From NCBI RefSeq assembly GCF_004210375.1, contig NC_134834.1, positions 90,834,170 through 90,898,169 of the forward strand: 64,000 nt of DNA, in the 5' to 3' direction. The translations under genes and the position numbers were made by a program. The notes under the pieces are model-generated. The model saw only the letters and a list, made by a program, of their open reading frames with translations. It ran no database searches and was not told the origin of the DNA. Source of the DNA: Tachypleus tridentatus (Eukaryota; Arthropoda; Merostomata; Xiphosura; Limulidae). Below are positions 47,501 to 57,317 of the stretch, in pieces (position 1 is the first letter of the stretch; each line of letters opens with the position of its first letter).

Positions 47501-50500
47501 GGCGTCGTAAGTAGTGTAATGCGACTGGAAAACCCTTTTATGTTTCAGTGCTAATTCTGAAGGTTTACAGCGTCAGAAAATTTGGCTTCAATACTCATGG
47601 TTGACGGAGCACCACAAATTACCTTCTGCATAACTTTGTGATAAACAATGCAAAAGGAAAAAAAACAGTGAAATTTGTTCGATTTTTTGAAAAGATATGT
47701 AGCAGTCCTTACCAACGTAAAATATTTGTACACTCAAATCTTAGAGGTGTATTCAGTCGTGGGACGTAGAATTTCCAGTAAAGATTATACTAGTACTTAC
47801 TGGCATTGGGAGACAACGGAATGTGAATCAACTAGAAACCAAAGAACCATCCAGAAGAAGACTTGTAATGAGTCATACCTCAGCAGCAGTAGTGAAGCGC
47901 TGTGTCAGTGGTAAAATTCGGTCATTTATCCCAGGGAGCAATAGTAACAACAAAATCAGGAAAAGAAAAATTTGAAAAGGAGGCCAACAAGATATGAGTC
48001 CAAAATAAGACTTTTGGTCAACAATTTAAACGGTATGTCCTCCTACAGAATACACCCCAGTGGCACAGCGGTATGCTTGTGGACTTACGACAGTAGAAAC
48101 TGGGTTTCGATACCCTTGATGGGAAGAACATAAGTAGACTATTGTGTGACTTTGTGCTTGTCTTCAAACAAACATACAAATCTAATGAGTAAACATGACT
48201 ATCGTCGCATATCTCAAACAGCTGGAGGGATAAAAATAGTAGTCATGTTTACTCACTGGATTAGTATGTTTGTTTGAATACAAGCACAAAGTCACACAAT
48301 ACTCTCTTGTGCTCTGCCCATCACGAGTATCAAAACCCAGTTTCTAGTGTCATAAGTTCCCAGACATACCGCTCTGCCACTGAGGTGGGGGTATTTTGTA
48401 TGAAGACACACCGTTTAAGTTCCTGAACGCAGTGTCTATAGAATTGTGTGCGATAGAACCGTTGAAGTGGAAACTGAAAAACAAATTTATATACTAGATC
48501 ACGTATGAAAGGTTGGTAAGTAAAAGAGGCGTGATTTGGACATGACAACATTACGATGCAAACGTTTATAATGGAAACGATGCTACAATGCTATTGTCAA
48601 GAGCAGAATTTCCTAAACTCTTTTCATCTTAAGGCTCAACTTAGTTATTTGGTACAACAATGAAGCCATTTTATAACTCTTTAGTTCAGGGGAGTCACGA
48701 CTGCCTCTGTCCACGATGGACCACCGGTTGAGAATCACTGATATGAAGCAAGATCTGACCAGGTGGTGTGGACTGTAACGACATTGTGATGCTCTAAAAT
48801 TGTTTTAAGATAACGTGTCCATCCACCTGTTTGTAAACTTGCACTTTAGGAGTGTTTTATCTAATAAAATAACATATTTCAACAGAGTTTAGGATTTCAG
48901 TATAATAAGTCATTCGATTTGAGGCATTAAATCTCACCCAATACCCCTGTGTCACAACGTTAAAAACTGGGTTTCGACATCCATGGTGGGCAGAGCACAA
49001 ATAGCTCATTGTATAGCTCTGTGCTTAGCTTGAAACAAACAAACAAACAGGCATTAAATTTAAGTATAATATTTTTCTTATTCTATAACACGATTACTAT
49101 AACAAGCCATAGGTCATGAAACATGTACATAATAAACGAAAGAACTCAAAATACTGTATGTGGGAAGTAATTTGTTATGCTTCGAATTGACATAAAATTT
49201 CATGATAACTTTTCGATAGAAACTACTAACAATGTTGCCAAAATTTTGACCAAAAACGTTCTTTTTAATAGTTTTTCTTTCACAAAAATGAAAGTAGCTA
49301 GAACGACAAAGTGAATCGTGAAAACCAAGATGTTATAAAAATAGCTTCAATAAGAACGCATCCAAGATATTTATTTTTTCTGTAAGCTGTGGAAATCAGT
49401 TATACTTCTTAACTCAAAGAGTTCAGCAATTATAAGTTTCATACCAGCTCATGTTGAAAGCGTCTGTTCATTACTTATTTTTATCACTGTAATTAGTTGT
49501 AATCCAGCCAAAATTTTAAATAAAAAATGAACGTTTTCAAATAATTAAGTAAAACTCAAAATTTGAATAATGTTGGGGAAAGTTAATTTTGTTTGTTTGG
49601 TTTTTTGAATTTCGCACAAAGCTACTCGAGGGCTATCTGTGCTAGCCGTCCCTAATTTAGCAGTGTAAGACTAGAGGGAAAGCAGCTAGTCATCACCACC
49701 CACCGCCAACTCTTGGGCTACTCTTTTACCAACGAATAGTGAGATTGACCGTCACATTATAATGCCCCCACGGCTGAAAGGGCGAGCATGTTTGACGGGA
49801 CGGGGATGCGAACCCGTGACCCTCAGATTACGAGTCGCACGCCTTAACACGCTTGGCCATGCCGGGCCCGGTTAATTTTGTTGGCTCACGTGCAGTTTAA
49901 CGCATTAATAAAACAGATAGTAAGCACCCTGGTGGGTGACAAACGAAATGGGGTTCAAATTCTGATATTTATTCCCATTCTCAAGGGATTCTAACGGTAC
50001 AAGTGGACACACATATACACAATCTTTTATCAAATAATGAGTTAACTTATTAAACGCAACTGTTTTCTTAGAACCTTAAGTGTTTCCTCTTTCAACTGTA
50101 TTCAAATTATGCTAAAATATTGATTAAAAATACGTTTTTTTTTTTCTTCTGTCATCAGTATTTTTGGTTTTAACTAAAGCAATACATAATCTGATATATT
50201 AAATTGTATATCAACGTTGCCCACACACATATACATGCATACACACACACACATATATATGTGTGTGTGGGGCTATATATCTTTCTTGTTTGCTAGCCGT
50301 AACACCGATAAAAAATAGACATATCGATTATGGTATGAGGTGCATAAATATTTTAACGTATGTTAATAGAAATAGGTAATGATTCTTAATATTTAACTCG
50401 TTCAGTAAAAATAATTTTATTTCAAATGTTTCATGATATTTCTCAACCGACAGAAAGAAAAAGAGACTAAATTCGTTCCATATTTCCAATACAAATGTAA

Positions 50501-52162
50501 AGCATTGTATAGCTTTTTGAAAGACTAGTTTAATGTTTCTCGATTGTAGAAATGATATCGAAACAATTCCAAGAAAAAAACCAGAGGGGAATATTTTTAA
50601 ACTTTTCTTTCATGGAAATGTCACCAGTCGATCGGCATTGAGACTCTTATCTTCATCTTTAGAGCACTATGTATCAAATTTGAACAATTGTTGTTCGCCA
50701 GATATTTGAACAGACGTCGTCGCTATAAAAAAACAACAACTTTACCTCTGTTATCGTCAAGACTACTTGAAAATATGAAAAGTAACTTTCCTGTAGCGAT
50801 AGTTAAATATATATCTTATATAAGAGTCTACCAGAACTATAAAATCAGGGGTTTGATTCCCCTCCGTGGGCTCAGCAGATAGCCTGATGTGGCTTTGCTA
50901 TAAGAAAAAAACAACAACACACACACACATAAGAGTCTACAACTTTATTGAGAAACGATGTATATATTTGTTTTCCCATGTTTATGTATTCTATTATATT
51001 ATGTACATATCAAATACTCGTGTGAATACCATCAGCTAGAAATGAAAGAGTATCATATAATTTCTGAACTGGTATTCAATTGTTAACTCCATAATGAGGA
51101 AGTGTTTAACACCAGAATTTATAACCTTTCAGATTAGCACTTAAACATAATTATATATCAAAAATGCTGTTAGTATTATTTACTTCATTTGGTTAATTCA
51201 TAGACAGCGCCCGGCATGGTCAGGTGGTTAAGGCACTCGACTCCTAATTTGATGGTCCTGGGTTTGAATCCTCGTTGCACCAAACATGCTCGCCCTTTCA
51301 GTAAATCCCACTATTCGTCGTTGAAAGAGTAGCCTAAGAGTTGGAGGTGGGTGGTGATGACTAACTGCCTTCCCTCTAGTCTTACACTGCTACATTATGG
51401 ACGGCTAGCGCAGATAGCCTTCGTGTAGTTTTGCGCGAAATTCAAAAAACAAAACCAAAAAATTCACAGACAGTCTGACAGATAATAACGAGCAACGTGT
51501 TTTTTGAAAGTAACCAAATTTGTGAAATGTCAAAAGTATAGAGTGTCAGTTGTCTGCATAATATTACTAAAATATAAAACAAGAAATAGAATGTTATTTT
51601 ATAGTGTTGTTTCTTACTGCCTAATGCAGTTTCAGATAACGGCTTTCATCTGTTTGTTTGAAATTAAACACGAAGCTAAAGAATGGTTTGTCCGTGTTCT
51701 GCTCACAACGGGTATCTGGTGCTCCATAACGGCTGTGTGGAAAAGTTGCTGATGGGGGATTTTCTAAAACTTTCAATTTTAAATGGTTATGATGGACATA
51801 GAACCATAATACATGGTACGTTAACAAAAGATGGCGTAACAACTTTATATATATTTCATTAAATATTTTGAGTACGGTTAACTCCTGCCAGTTATTTTTG
51901 GTACTTTGTAGTGTAATTTTCTAGTTAAACCAAAACAAAACCTGCTAATCTTCAATATGCAAGAATAAAACTACTTTTATTTACTGTAAATATCCTGCGT
52001 TTTAATATTTCAGAGCTTGTACTTTAACAAAAATGTATGTTTCGTCATGTCAAAAATAAGTGGATGGTTTTTTTCACAATGAATTTTTTACAAAATATTC
52101 TTCAATTTTGACAGGAACGTCGTCGAACTGGGAAGACTGGTGGACATACGACGGTATATCTG
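38547..52162 (+). CDS. Carbonic anhydrase-related protein, CA10/CA11-like, first two coding exons
   Basis: Exon 1 (38547-38598) starts at ATG and encodes MKMKLEFVLCQLLLLME, a signal peptide core. Its donor is G|GTAAGT in phase 1. Exon 2 (52115-52162) follows a pyrimidine-rich tract ending ACAG and encodes GTSSNWEDWWTYDGIS, with donor G|GTAAGA in phase 1. The WWTYDGISG block is the N-terminal signature I recall from arthropod CARPs of the CA10/CA11 group, secreted proteins that lack the zinc-binding histidines of active carbonic anhydrases and, in vertebrates, bind neurexins. The expected continuation (G.WGLINP.W.LC..G..QSP) was not found before 64000. The intron is 13.5 kb. The match rests on a short segment plus exact phase agreement. 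Confidence 0.78.
39279..39660. repeat. Local direct duplication including repeat R3 copy 1
   Basis: TTGATGTTGCTTTGTGATGT (39279 region) recurs as TTGATGTTGCTATATGAAGT near 39530, followed in both by GTGG.TAAA. Between them, 39440-39525 contains GATAGTCACAG and TACATTTCGACAGTGTTTGG, which recur near 47440-47515 (R3 family). Confidence 0.6.
39852..40127 (-). repeat. SINE1 copy, old subfamily, with duplicated head block
   Basis: Reverse copy with complete body. Near the end AAGTGCCTTAACC occurs twice in a row (40092-40119), a small tandem duplication inside the tRNA-like head. Confidence 0.93.
40529..40651 (-). repeat. SINE2 copy with target-site duplication
   Basis: Clean reverse copy. GTACATTTTGT lies at 40518-40528 and again at 40652-40662, an 11-bp duplication. 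This copy is close to the apparent family consensus: CACAAAGCTACACAATGGGC, CCACCACGGGTATCGAAACC and TACCGCTGAGCAACTGGG. Confidence 0.96.
42012..42271 (-). repeat. SINE1 copy, old
   Basis: Reverse copy: tail-side GTTTTGAATTTCGCGCG, body, and a diverged head ending in GCCTTGCCGGGC. It faces the next copy head to head across 87 bp. Confidence 0.92.
42359..42628 (+). repeat. SINE1 copy, old subfamily, complete
   Basis: Head GCCCGGCATGACCAGGTGG, B box GGTTCGAATCC, body, and tail CCAAACAAACAAAG. With the copy at 42012 it forms an inverted pair. Confidence 0.95.
42630..42872. repeat. Unnamed dispersed repeat R2, copy 2
   Basis: Begins just after the SINE1 tail. Shares ordered blocks with 21550-21780, including CAGAGTGCATAA, ATGTGATGTCA, AACTGACTGACAGA, ACACACTACT and GATGACCC-like AATGACCC. 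Confidence 0.7.
43420..43735. repeat. Degenerate minisatellite, about 40-45-bp unit
   Basis: A repeated pattern of the type ATTCCAAAGTGATCAAGTCT TATGTTGTTAG runs through about seven or eight diverged units (for example GTGACCAAGTCTTAT, AATTGAGTCTTATGTTACTA, GGATCAAGTCTTATGTTGTT). Units differ by substitutions and indels, so this is an old array, unlike the near-identical arrays elsewhere. Confidence 0.75.
44090..44366 (+). repeat. SINE1 copy with target-site duplication
   Basis: Complete copy: head GCCCAGCATGCCCAGGTGG, a B-box variant GGCTCGAATCC, body, tail CAAAACAAAACAAACC. CCTAGTAATGT is at 44079-44089 and 44367-44377. Confidence 0.95.
45210..45235. other. Short perfect hairpin
   Basis: GACCAATA (45210-45217) and TATTGGTC (45228-45235) are exact complements around a 10-base loop; one more pair extends the stem at 45209 and 45236. 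There is no associated gene. Confidence 0.5.
45427..45707 (-). repeat. SINE1 copy, young subfamily, internally rearranged, with target-site duplication
   Basis: Reverse copy flanked by TGTAGGGTTAAAGT at 45413-45426 and 45708-45721. About 35 bases of the body are missing after TAGAGGGATTGATAG, and an A-rich stretch (TAGTAAAAAAAAAAAAAGC) is inserted near the head. Confidence 0.94.
46259..46460. repeat. Minisatellite, 40-41-bp unit x 5
   Basis: Five units of TGTGACTTTTTAAACTATGT AAACTTATAAATGACTGATC C follow one another. Differences are TGTG/TGCG at the start, five or four Ts in the T run, and TGAAC in the last unit. Confidence 0.96.
46874..46994 (+). repeat. SINE2 copy, eroded
   Basis: CCCCCCACTCCAGTGACAGA, then GAATCGATACCCGTAGTG, GCAGAGAACAATTAACC, GTAGTTTTGTGTTTAACTGC and an AAACAAACAAAC tail. 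Confidence 0.85.
47098..47372 (-). repeat. SINE1 copy, old subfamily
   Basis: Complete reverse copy, B box complement ATTCGAACC, head of the CACTCGACTT type, about ten scattered changes in the body. Confidence 0.94.
47385..47515. repeat. Dispersed repeat R3, copy 2
   Basis: ATTAAAACGGTTTTAAATAT, CACCTGATAATCACAGAC and TACATTTCGACATTGTTTGG are shared in order with 39440-39525 and, for the first half, with 53930-53995. No known family was recognised. Confidence 0.55.
48053..48182 (+). repeat. SINE2 copy, left arm of palindrome
   Basis: CCCCAGTGGCACAGCGGTAT, GGGTTTCGATACCC, TGTGTGACTTTGTGC, tail CAAACAAACATAC. It shares non-consensus changes with the right-arm copy (for example GTGTGACTTTGTGCTTG). 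Confidence 0.92.
48255..48394 (-). repeat. SINE2 copy, right arm of palindrome
   Basis: Reverse counterpart of 48053-48182: GTATGTTTGTTTG, CAAGCACAAAGTCACAC, GCTCTGCCCATCACGAGTAT and the head TACCGCTCTGCCACTGAGG. Confidence 0.92.
48603..48740. mobile_element. Short hAT-like MITE
   Basis: The left end CAGAATTTCCTAAACTCTTT and right end ACCGGTTGAGAATCACTG resemble the CAGTGGTTCCCAAACT...GGTTGAGAACCACTG ends of animal hAT elements. The 138-bp interior is non-coding. No 8-bp duplication is visible, so this is an old copy. Confidence 0.55.
48938..49050 (+). repeat. SINE2 copy with a deletion in the head
   Basis: CACCCAATACCCCTGTGTCA then directly CAACGTTAAAAACTGGG, so the A-box segment is missing. 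Body and (AAAC)n tail are intact. Confidence 0.88.
49594..49870 (-). repeat. SINE1 copy, young subfamily, with target-site duplication
   Basis: Complete, close to consensus. GTTAATTTTGTT lies at 49582-49593 and 49871-49882. Head complement of GCGTGTTAAGGCGTGCGAC. Confidence 0.96.
50244..50269. repeat. Perfect (CA)n(TG)n palindrome
   Basis: A CA run turns into a TG run through ATATAT, giving a 26-bp perfect palindrome. Such sequence can extrude as a cruciform or form Z-DNA; no function is implied. Confidence 0.9.
50832..50928 (+). repeat. SINE3 copy, 5' truncated, with target-site duplication
   Basis: ATAAGAGTCTAC flanks it at 50820-50831 and 50929-50940. The insert starts within the head at AAAATCAGGGGTTTGATTCC, continues with CTCAGCAGATAGCC, TGTGGCTTTGCTATAAG and ends in a CA-rich tail. 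The A box is absent, so the insertion was already truncated. Confidence 0.9.
51209..51460 (+). repeat. SINE1 copy, old subfamily, small internal deletion
   Basis: Head GCCCGGCATGGTCAGGTGG, B box GGTTTGAATCC. The segment between GCCCTTTCAG and TAAATCCCACTATTCG is shortened by about 25 bp. Tail AAAAAACAAAACC. Confidence 0.94.
51649..51722 (-). repeat. SINE2 fragment
   Basis: GTTTGTTTGAAATTAAACAC, GAAGCTAAAGAATGG, GTTCTGCTCACAACGGGTAT. The head is missing. Confidence 0.75.
52115..52162 (+). CDS. CA10/11-like exon 2
   Basis: A 48-bp exon between TTCTTCAATTTTGACAG and GTAAGAAC. Phase 1 on both sides. It encodes GTSSNWEDWWTYDGIS and the first base of the next Gly codon. Confidence 0.8.
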
Positions 52163-52606
52163 GTAAGAACTGAAGGATGTTTTAAAATAAATATTTGTAT
52201 TTTCGTAATTACTAGGTGCTAATGCTGTGATTTTAGTTCTTACAATAGTAACATTGTTTTTTTTTATTCGATGTATTCGCAGTCTTATAGTTCTGTGTGT
52301 GATTGCGAGTTATGCAGATGAAAGAATACATGTCAGTTTGATGTTTGATAAGTGTATAACCAAATTCTAACCGTTAAATAATTATGAAAATAAAAAAGAA
52401 ATTAATCTTCCGTATTAATTATACATGAAGACGATAATACCTCATATTGTTACACACATACTGAGCTTTGTTACCGAAACGTTCAAGTATGAAAAGCTAA
52501 TAATCCTGATATGAAAATGAGTAACCCGAGCTTTAAGCTTTTAGGCAAATGGAAATTTTCTTCATCGAAGACGAGACTCGTGCATGCTGGGACGACTTTC
52601 AGTACC

Positions 52607-52624
52607 AAAAAAAAAAAAAAAAAA
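52607..52624. repeat. Poly-A run
   Basis: An 18-base A homopolymer after GACTTTCAGTACC. It may be the tail of an old retroposed sequence, but no body was identified upstream. Confidence 0.85.
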
Positions 52625-54929
52625 TTCATAGATCACGCACTAAGTACCTGGGTGATTTCACCAACAATATTGATATACTTTTTTAAGATGTCTATTTTTC
52701 GGTCTGTAAGTATGTATAAGATATACACAAAATAACAAAGTAAGCAAAAGCACATTGGTAAATATTATATGTGTAAAAAAGGCTGGTATGGGTAGAAAAA
52801 ACACTATGTAGAAGAGCGAACAACGAATTAACTGTAAATATTGTTTGGCTGTAATATACTTAATAACTTGAATTGTATTATCTATTATAGACGATTAGCC
52901 AGTCAAGCAAAATTCGAAAAGTCCAACCTGGCGTAGTAAGAGGGTTAATGTAAACATATCACAATCCACTATTCCTGGTATGAGTTCGCTTTTTTCTTGG
53001 CTAAGTAAATTACTATCAACCATTATCACACTGTAAACACAAGCCCATATTGAAAGGATAAATATCCATTTTTTACCACTTGGTCCTTATTTTATTACCT
53101 TTTTAGAACGTGATTTTATTAGTGTTTTTATCATGCTTGAAGGATTAACTAATGCTCTAAGAAGGTAATAATATAATAATCGGGTGTTTCTGGTCAGTGT
53201 TGGAAGTTAACCTGATTAAATATTCATGATGTTGTAGCGATGCTACATTACCACGTCATCTGTATGTTGAAAAGATGATGATGAACTAGTCCCTTAGGGT
53301 AAACTCAGTTTGACTAAAATGTATTTCACCGTTCGTGTAAAAATTTATTAAAAGAGAACTCGGAGTTAGTTCACACAAAAACAGAGAGAAAATGAGGATA
53401 TGACGTAGTTAGGGTTAGTTTTTATTTCAAAAGTAATTTCCTAGTTTAAAAAAAACATACCTTAATATTTATTTGAATAATATATCAATCACGATCAAGT
53501 TTCGAGCATACACTACAGGTTTTATGTTCCAGGAGCTCACAAATAATTATAGCTTCATTAATCTTTTGTGAAATGTATAAACAGGTTGAATGCTTTTCTT
53601 TGTGTCACAAAAGACGTATGGCTACAGTTCCTATTAAATACTGAAATAAGTAATAAAATCGAGCCTCCTTGTTATTCACTCAGGGGTACATATTATTGAA
53701 GGGTACACTGTGAGGTAAAAAGTAAATTACAGGATAATTTTTACTATAAGTTGATGCAATATATAAAGCATGTGTTTCATGTCCACTTAAACAGATTGTT
53801 CATTTTTCTAAACACCAAATTGTAGATTGCCTTGTGCGTCCTAAAAAATTAAATTATATAAAAAACGAAATTCAAACAGGCAGAGTCTTTCTCCAACTTG
53901 ATTTAGCAAAGTGAACTAGCTACACGGTTGAATATATTATATTAAAACAATTTTAAATATGTATATAATCAAGTCACATGGCAAATATGTGATATAAAAC
54001 TGCTAGGAAAAGACACGTATGAGAGTTTCTTTTTTGAATTTGTTTAGCTTTTCGTAGTTAGTAAAACATCACTGAAAACTGATTGCGAAGAATATTCGTG
54101 CATTCAGATCATAAAAATATGTTTAGATTGGAGATTTAATATTTTGCTTAATGCCACTTGAAAACAAAGAATTATGGAGCAGCATGGGCCACCAGGACCA
54201 TGCAGAACATGACTTACACCTACAACAAACTGTACTTTAGATGTGGTAAACAAAGTGTTGAGTCGTCTAGTAATTTTTTTTGTGATAAAAATTGTTCAGG
54301 TACCACACACAACAATATGCAACACAGTTCAGAATCTCCTTCAGTAAATGAAGTCATTCAAGTATGTATCTGCCGAGATAAAGCTTCCTGTTGTATTTCA
54401 AGCAACTGAAGAATGAAATTATTGTTCATGTTTTTCGATACGGAGACAAATGGTCAAGTCTTCGGACACAGCCCTTATGGATTAGTGTGCAATCGGATTT
54501 TTGAAATGGACACTTAAAACTTTCATTCTCATACATTAAATCGATTATAGAAAGTTTGCAAGGGTTAGATGTAAGCTTTTGACATGAGAGCCATTCTACG
54601 GATCTTTTGGCAATGAAAAATACGCTGTGGAACTATTATCCAGACGCATGGTCGATAGATAGAGCATGATCTAATTTGGCAAAGCTCCAGAATCTATATA
54701 ATGTAATGCACTCATCACTTTATAATAATAAATACACATGTATCTACATCACTCATGTTTATTGCTGAGTCACTAGGAGTACAATAAACTCTTTATTATG
54801 ACTGTCAAGGTAATTGTAAAAAAACATAGTCTAGTCTTTGAGTACTATAATATAATACTTATTTCTATTTTTATTTGTAGATTTGTGATGCTTTTTCGGT
54901 CATAAAACTAGTTCACGTCATTGAGTTCT

Positions 54930-55165
54930 TTTGTTTTGAATTTCGCGCAAAGCTGTACAAGAGCTATTTTCGTTAGTGTAAGAGTAGAGAGAAGGCAGCT
55001 AATCATTACCACCCATCGCCAATTCTTGAACTATTCTTTTACTAAAGAATAGTAGGATTTACTGTCACATTATATCACCCCCATATTTGAAAGGTGTGAC
55101 GGGGATTTAAGCCCGCGACTCTCAGATTAAGAGTCAAGTGCCTTAACCATTTGGACATGCCGGGC
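54930..55165 (-). repeat. SINE1 copy, old and deleted
   Basis: Reverse copy with a gap in the body (TTCGTTAGTGTAAGAG joins two separated blocks) and loss of the GAGCATGTTT block. The head ends GGACATGCCGGGC. Confidence 0.9.
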
Positions 55166-55384
55166 TTCAAATCGTTGCTAAAACCTATTTCTTTGAAACG
55201 TTTTACATGCTTACAAATTCTGTAACAACATAAGCCTTGCTCAAGGATAAAAAATACATTGTTTACAAGTTAATATAATTCAACTTTTACGTCACTCAGT
55301 AATACTTTCGTTTTATCTTTTTAGTTTCATATTAGTGTTTAATTCGTGAGATTATTTTCTATCAGTGTAATCCCTATGCACGTG

Positions 55385-55661
55385 GCCCGGCATGGCCAAG
55401 CGTGTTAAGGAGTGCGACTCATAATCTGAGGGTCTCGGGTTCGCATCCCCGTCGCACCAAACGTGTTCGCCCTTTCAGTCGTGGGGGCGTTATAATGTAC
55501 GGCCAATCCCACTATTTGTTGGTAAAAAAGTAGCCCAAGAGTTGGCGGTGGGTGGTGATGACTAGCTACTCTCCCTCTAGTCTTACACTGCTAAATTAGG
55601 GACAGCTAGCACAGAGAGCCCTCGAGTAGCTTTGTGCGAAATTTAGAAAACAAACAAATCT
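55385..55661 (+). repeat. SINE1 copy, young subfamily, with target-site duplication
   Basis: Complete: head GCCCGGCATGGCCAAGCGTG, B box GGTTCGCATCC, tail TTTAGAAAACAAACAAATC. TATGCACGTG at 55375-55384 and 55662-55671. Confidence 0.96.
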
Positions 55662-55835
55662 TATGCACGTGTGGATTGTGTGGCTTTTATCGCTTTAACT
55701 TATTTTAAGTACAGAAAAATATATATATAATTGCACTTATTTATACACAGCTATTAAACTGTGATAAACGTCAGTGCCTTTAGAAATGGTTTCGTAATAC
55801 TTTTATTATAACAGGGTTTTTTGTTTTGTTTTTTG

Positions 55836-55880
55836 GTTGTTGTTAAGCTCACTAACTTAAAGCTGAGCCACTGGGGTGAG
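55836..55880 (-). repeat. SINE2 fragment with large internal deletion
   Basis: TTGTTGTTAAGCTCACTAAC joins directly to AAAGCTGAGCCACTGGGGTG, so most of the body is gone. Confidence 0.55.
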
Positions 55881-57044
55881 AGCATTTAGTTTTATCACCT
55901 ACATATACAGATGTTTTTGTTTTCCAGACTAAATCCCTAAACAGTAGCTCAGAAATATGAAAGGCAAGTATAAATGAATCTTAAATAAACTGATATATGA
56001 AAACTGACAGCTTTATATTTCACATAAACATTAGATATCATAATTTAGCGGTGATAAGAAGTTTATTTTTCTTCCTTGTGTCTCAGGTTTCTCAGATTAG
56101 ATCCATGTAGATCATATTCCGAATAATGATTGTAATTTGATATATGATGAATTATCCCATTTTTACTCTCTATTAGATATAATAGTAAACATTACTTTCT
56201 CTTTTTATAATTATATTGAGAAAGATACAGAAAACATTCGTGGCCAAACAAATATTACTAATTAAATAGTTCTTTTGTAACTACACCGTTTCTAGAATAA
56301 TATAAAACAAACCTAACAAGATACTTTAATCTAGAAATCCGCTTGTCTTAGGCTTAATATCAATTAAGTGTTTATCAAGTAAGGCTATGCTTGACAAAAA
56401 GAAAAATCTTAAACTTCTGTACATGTTTGTTTTAGTTTCGTCAGGGCTAAACTTTACCGTACGTAATACTATCAATAAATAAACCTATAATATTATTCTA
56501 CGACCTAAGGTCAGACCTGTTTAAAAACTTTGATAATCTTTTAATATGTTGTTGTACAAAATATCTTTGAGGGATATGTTGCGATCCGTTAAAATAAAGA
56601 GCGCGCGTATGCATATTTCGATAACATGTACAAGCACTTTTAGGACAGACAAAAATTCAGATAGATATGCTAAATACAGTAAAGAATTCATCTAGAATTT
56701 GAAAACAATGCCTGTAAATAATAATAGAAAGGAAATACATGTATATAAAGTTGTGTTTTTATATGACAAAACTTATATTTGGGCATATGAACATTGAACA
56801 AAATGAAGGTTACGTTCACAAGAGCATGTCGCATGACTTCCACAGAAATTTGTGTCCAATTTAAAATTTAATCTGATGTATTTTATTCGAAGAAATCGTA
56901 ATATTTAACCCAGTAACTATCTCATCCTTCATCCAATAACGCGATTTTACGAAAATGCTACAGAACACGATTTCGGTGTTATGCGATATAGTGTTACACA
57001 AAAAACATATATTTGAAATAAAAACAAGTTGTTCTAAATTTATA

Positions 57045-57317
57045 GGTCCGGCATGGCTAGGGGGGGTTAAGGGATTCGATTCGTAATCTGAGGGTCGCGG
57101 GTTCGAATCCCAGTCTTACCAAACATGTTCCCCCTTTCAACCGTGGTGGCGTTATAATGTGACGGTCAATCCCACTATTCGTTGGTAAAAAGAGTAGCCC
57201 AAGAGTTGGCGGTTGTGGTGATGACTAGCTGCCTTCCCTCTAGTCTTACACTCCTATATTAGAGACGACTAGAGCAGATAGCCCTCGAGTAGCTTTGCGC
57301 GAAATTAAAACAAAAAG
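57045..57317 (+). repeat. SINE1 copy, old subfamily
   Basis: Head GGTCCGGCATGGCTAGGGG, B box GGTTCGAATCC, complete body, tail AAATTAAAACAAAAAGG. Confidence 0.95.

Larger units (their letters stand above)
48024..48420. repeat. Large palindrome: inverted duplication of a SINE2 and its flanks
   Basis: Left arm 48024-48202 and right arm 48236-48420 are complementary with scattered mismatches, separated by a 33-bp centre. Each arm holds a SINE2 (plus at 48053-48182, minus at 48255-48394). Outside the SINE both carry TTTAAACGGT(A/G)TGTC and inside both carry GAGTAAACATGACTA. Because the flanks are included, the arms are a duplication, not two independent insertions. Confidence 0.92.
38599..52114 (+). 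other. CA10/11-like intron 1
   Basis: A 13.5-kb intron carrying eight SINE1 copies (two of them head to head at 42012-42628), several SINE2 and one SINE3 copy, minisatellites at 43420-43735 and 46259-46460, repeat R2 copy 2, R3 copies, the palindrome at 48024-48420 and a hAT-like element at 48603-48740. Stretches such as 38700-39270, 40660-42000, 44400-45400 and 49900-50800 show nothing recognisable apart from small palindromes. Confidence 0.7.

Noticed and set aside
54158..54409. 83-codon plus-strand frame as the next CA10/11-like exon
   Set aside because: It lacks the expected WGLINP, LC and QSP motifs of the carbonic anhydrase-related domain.
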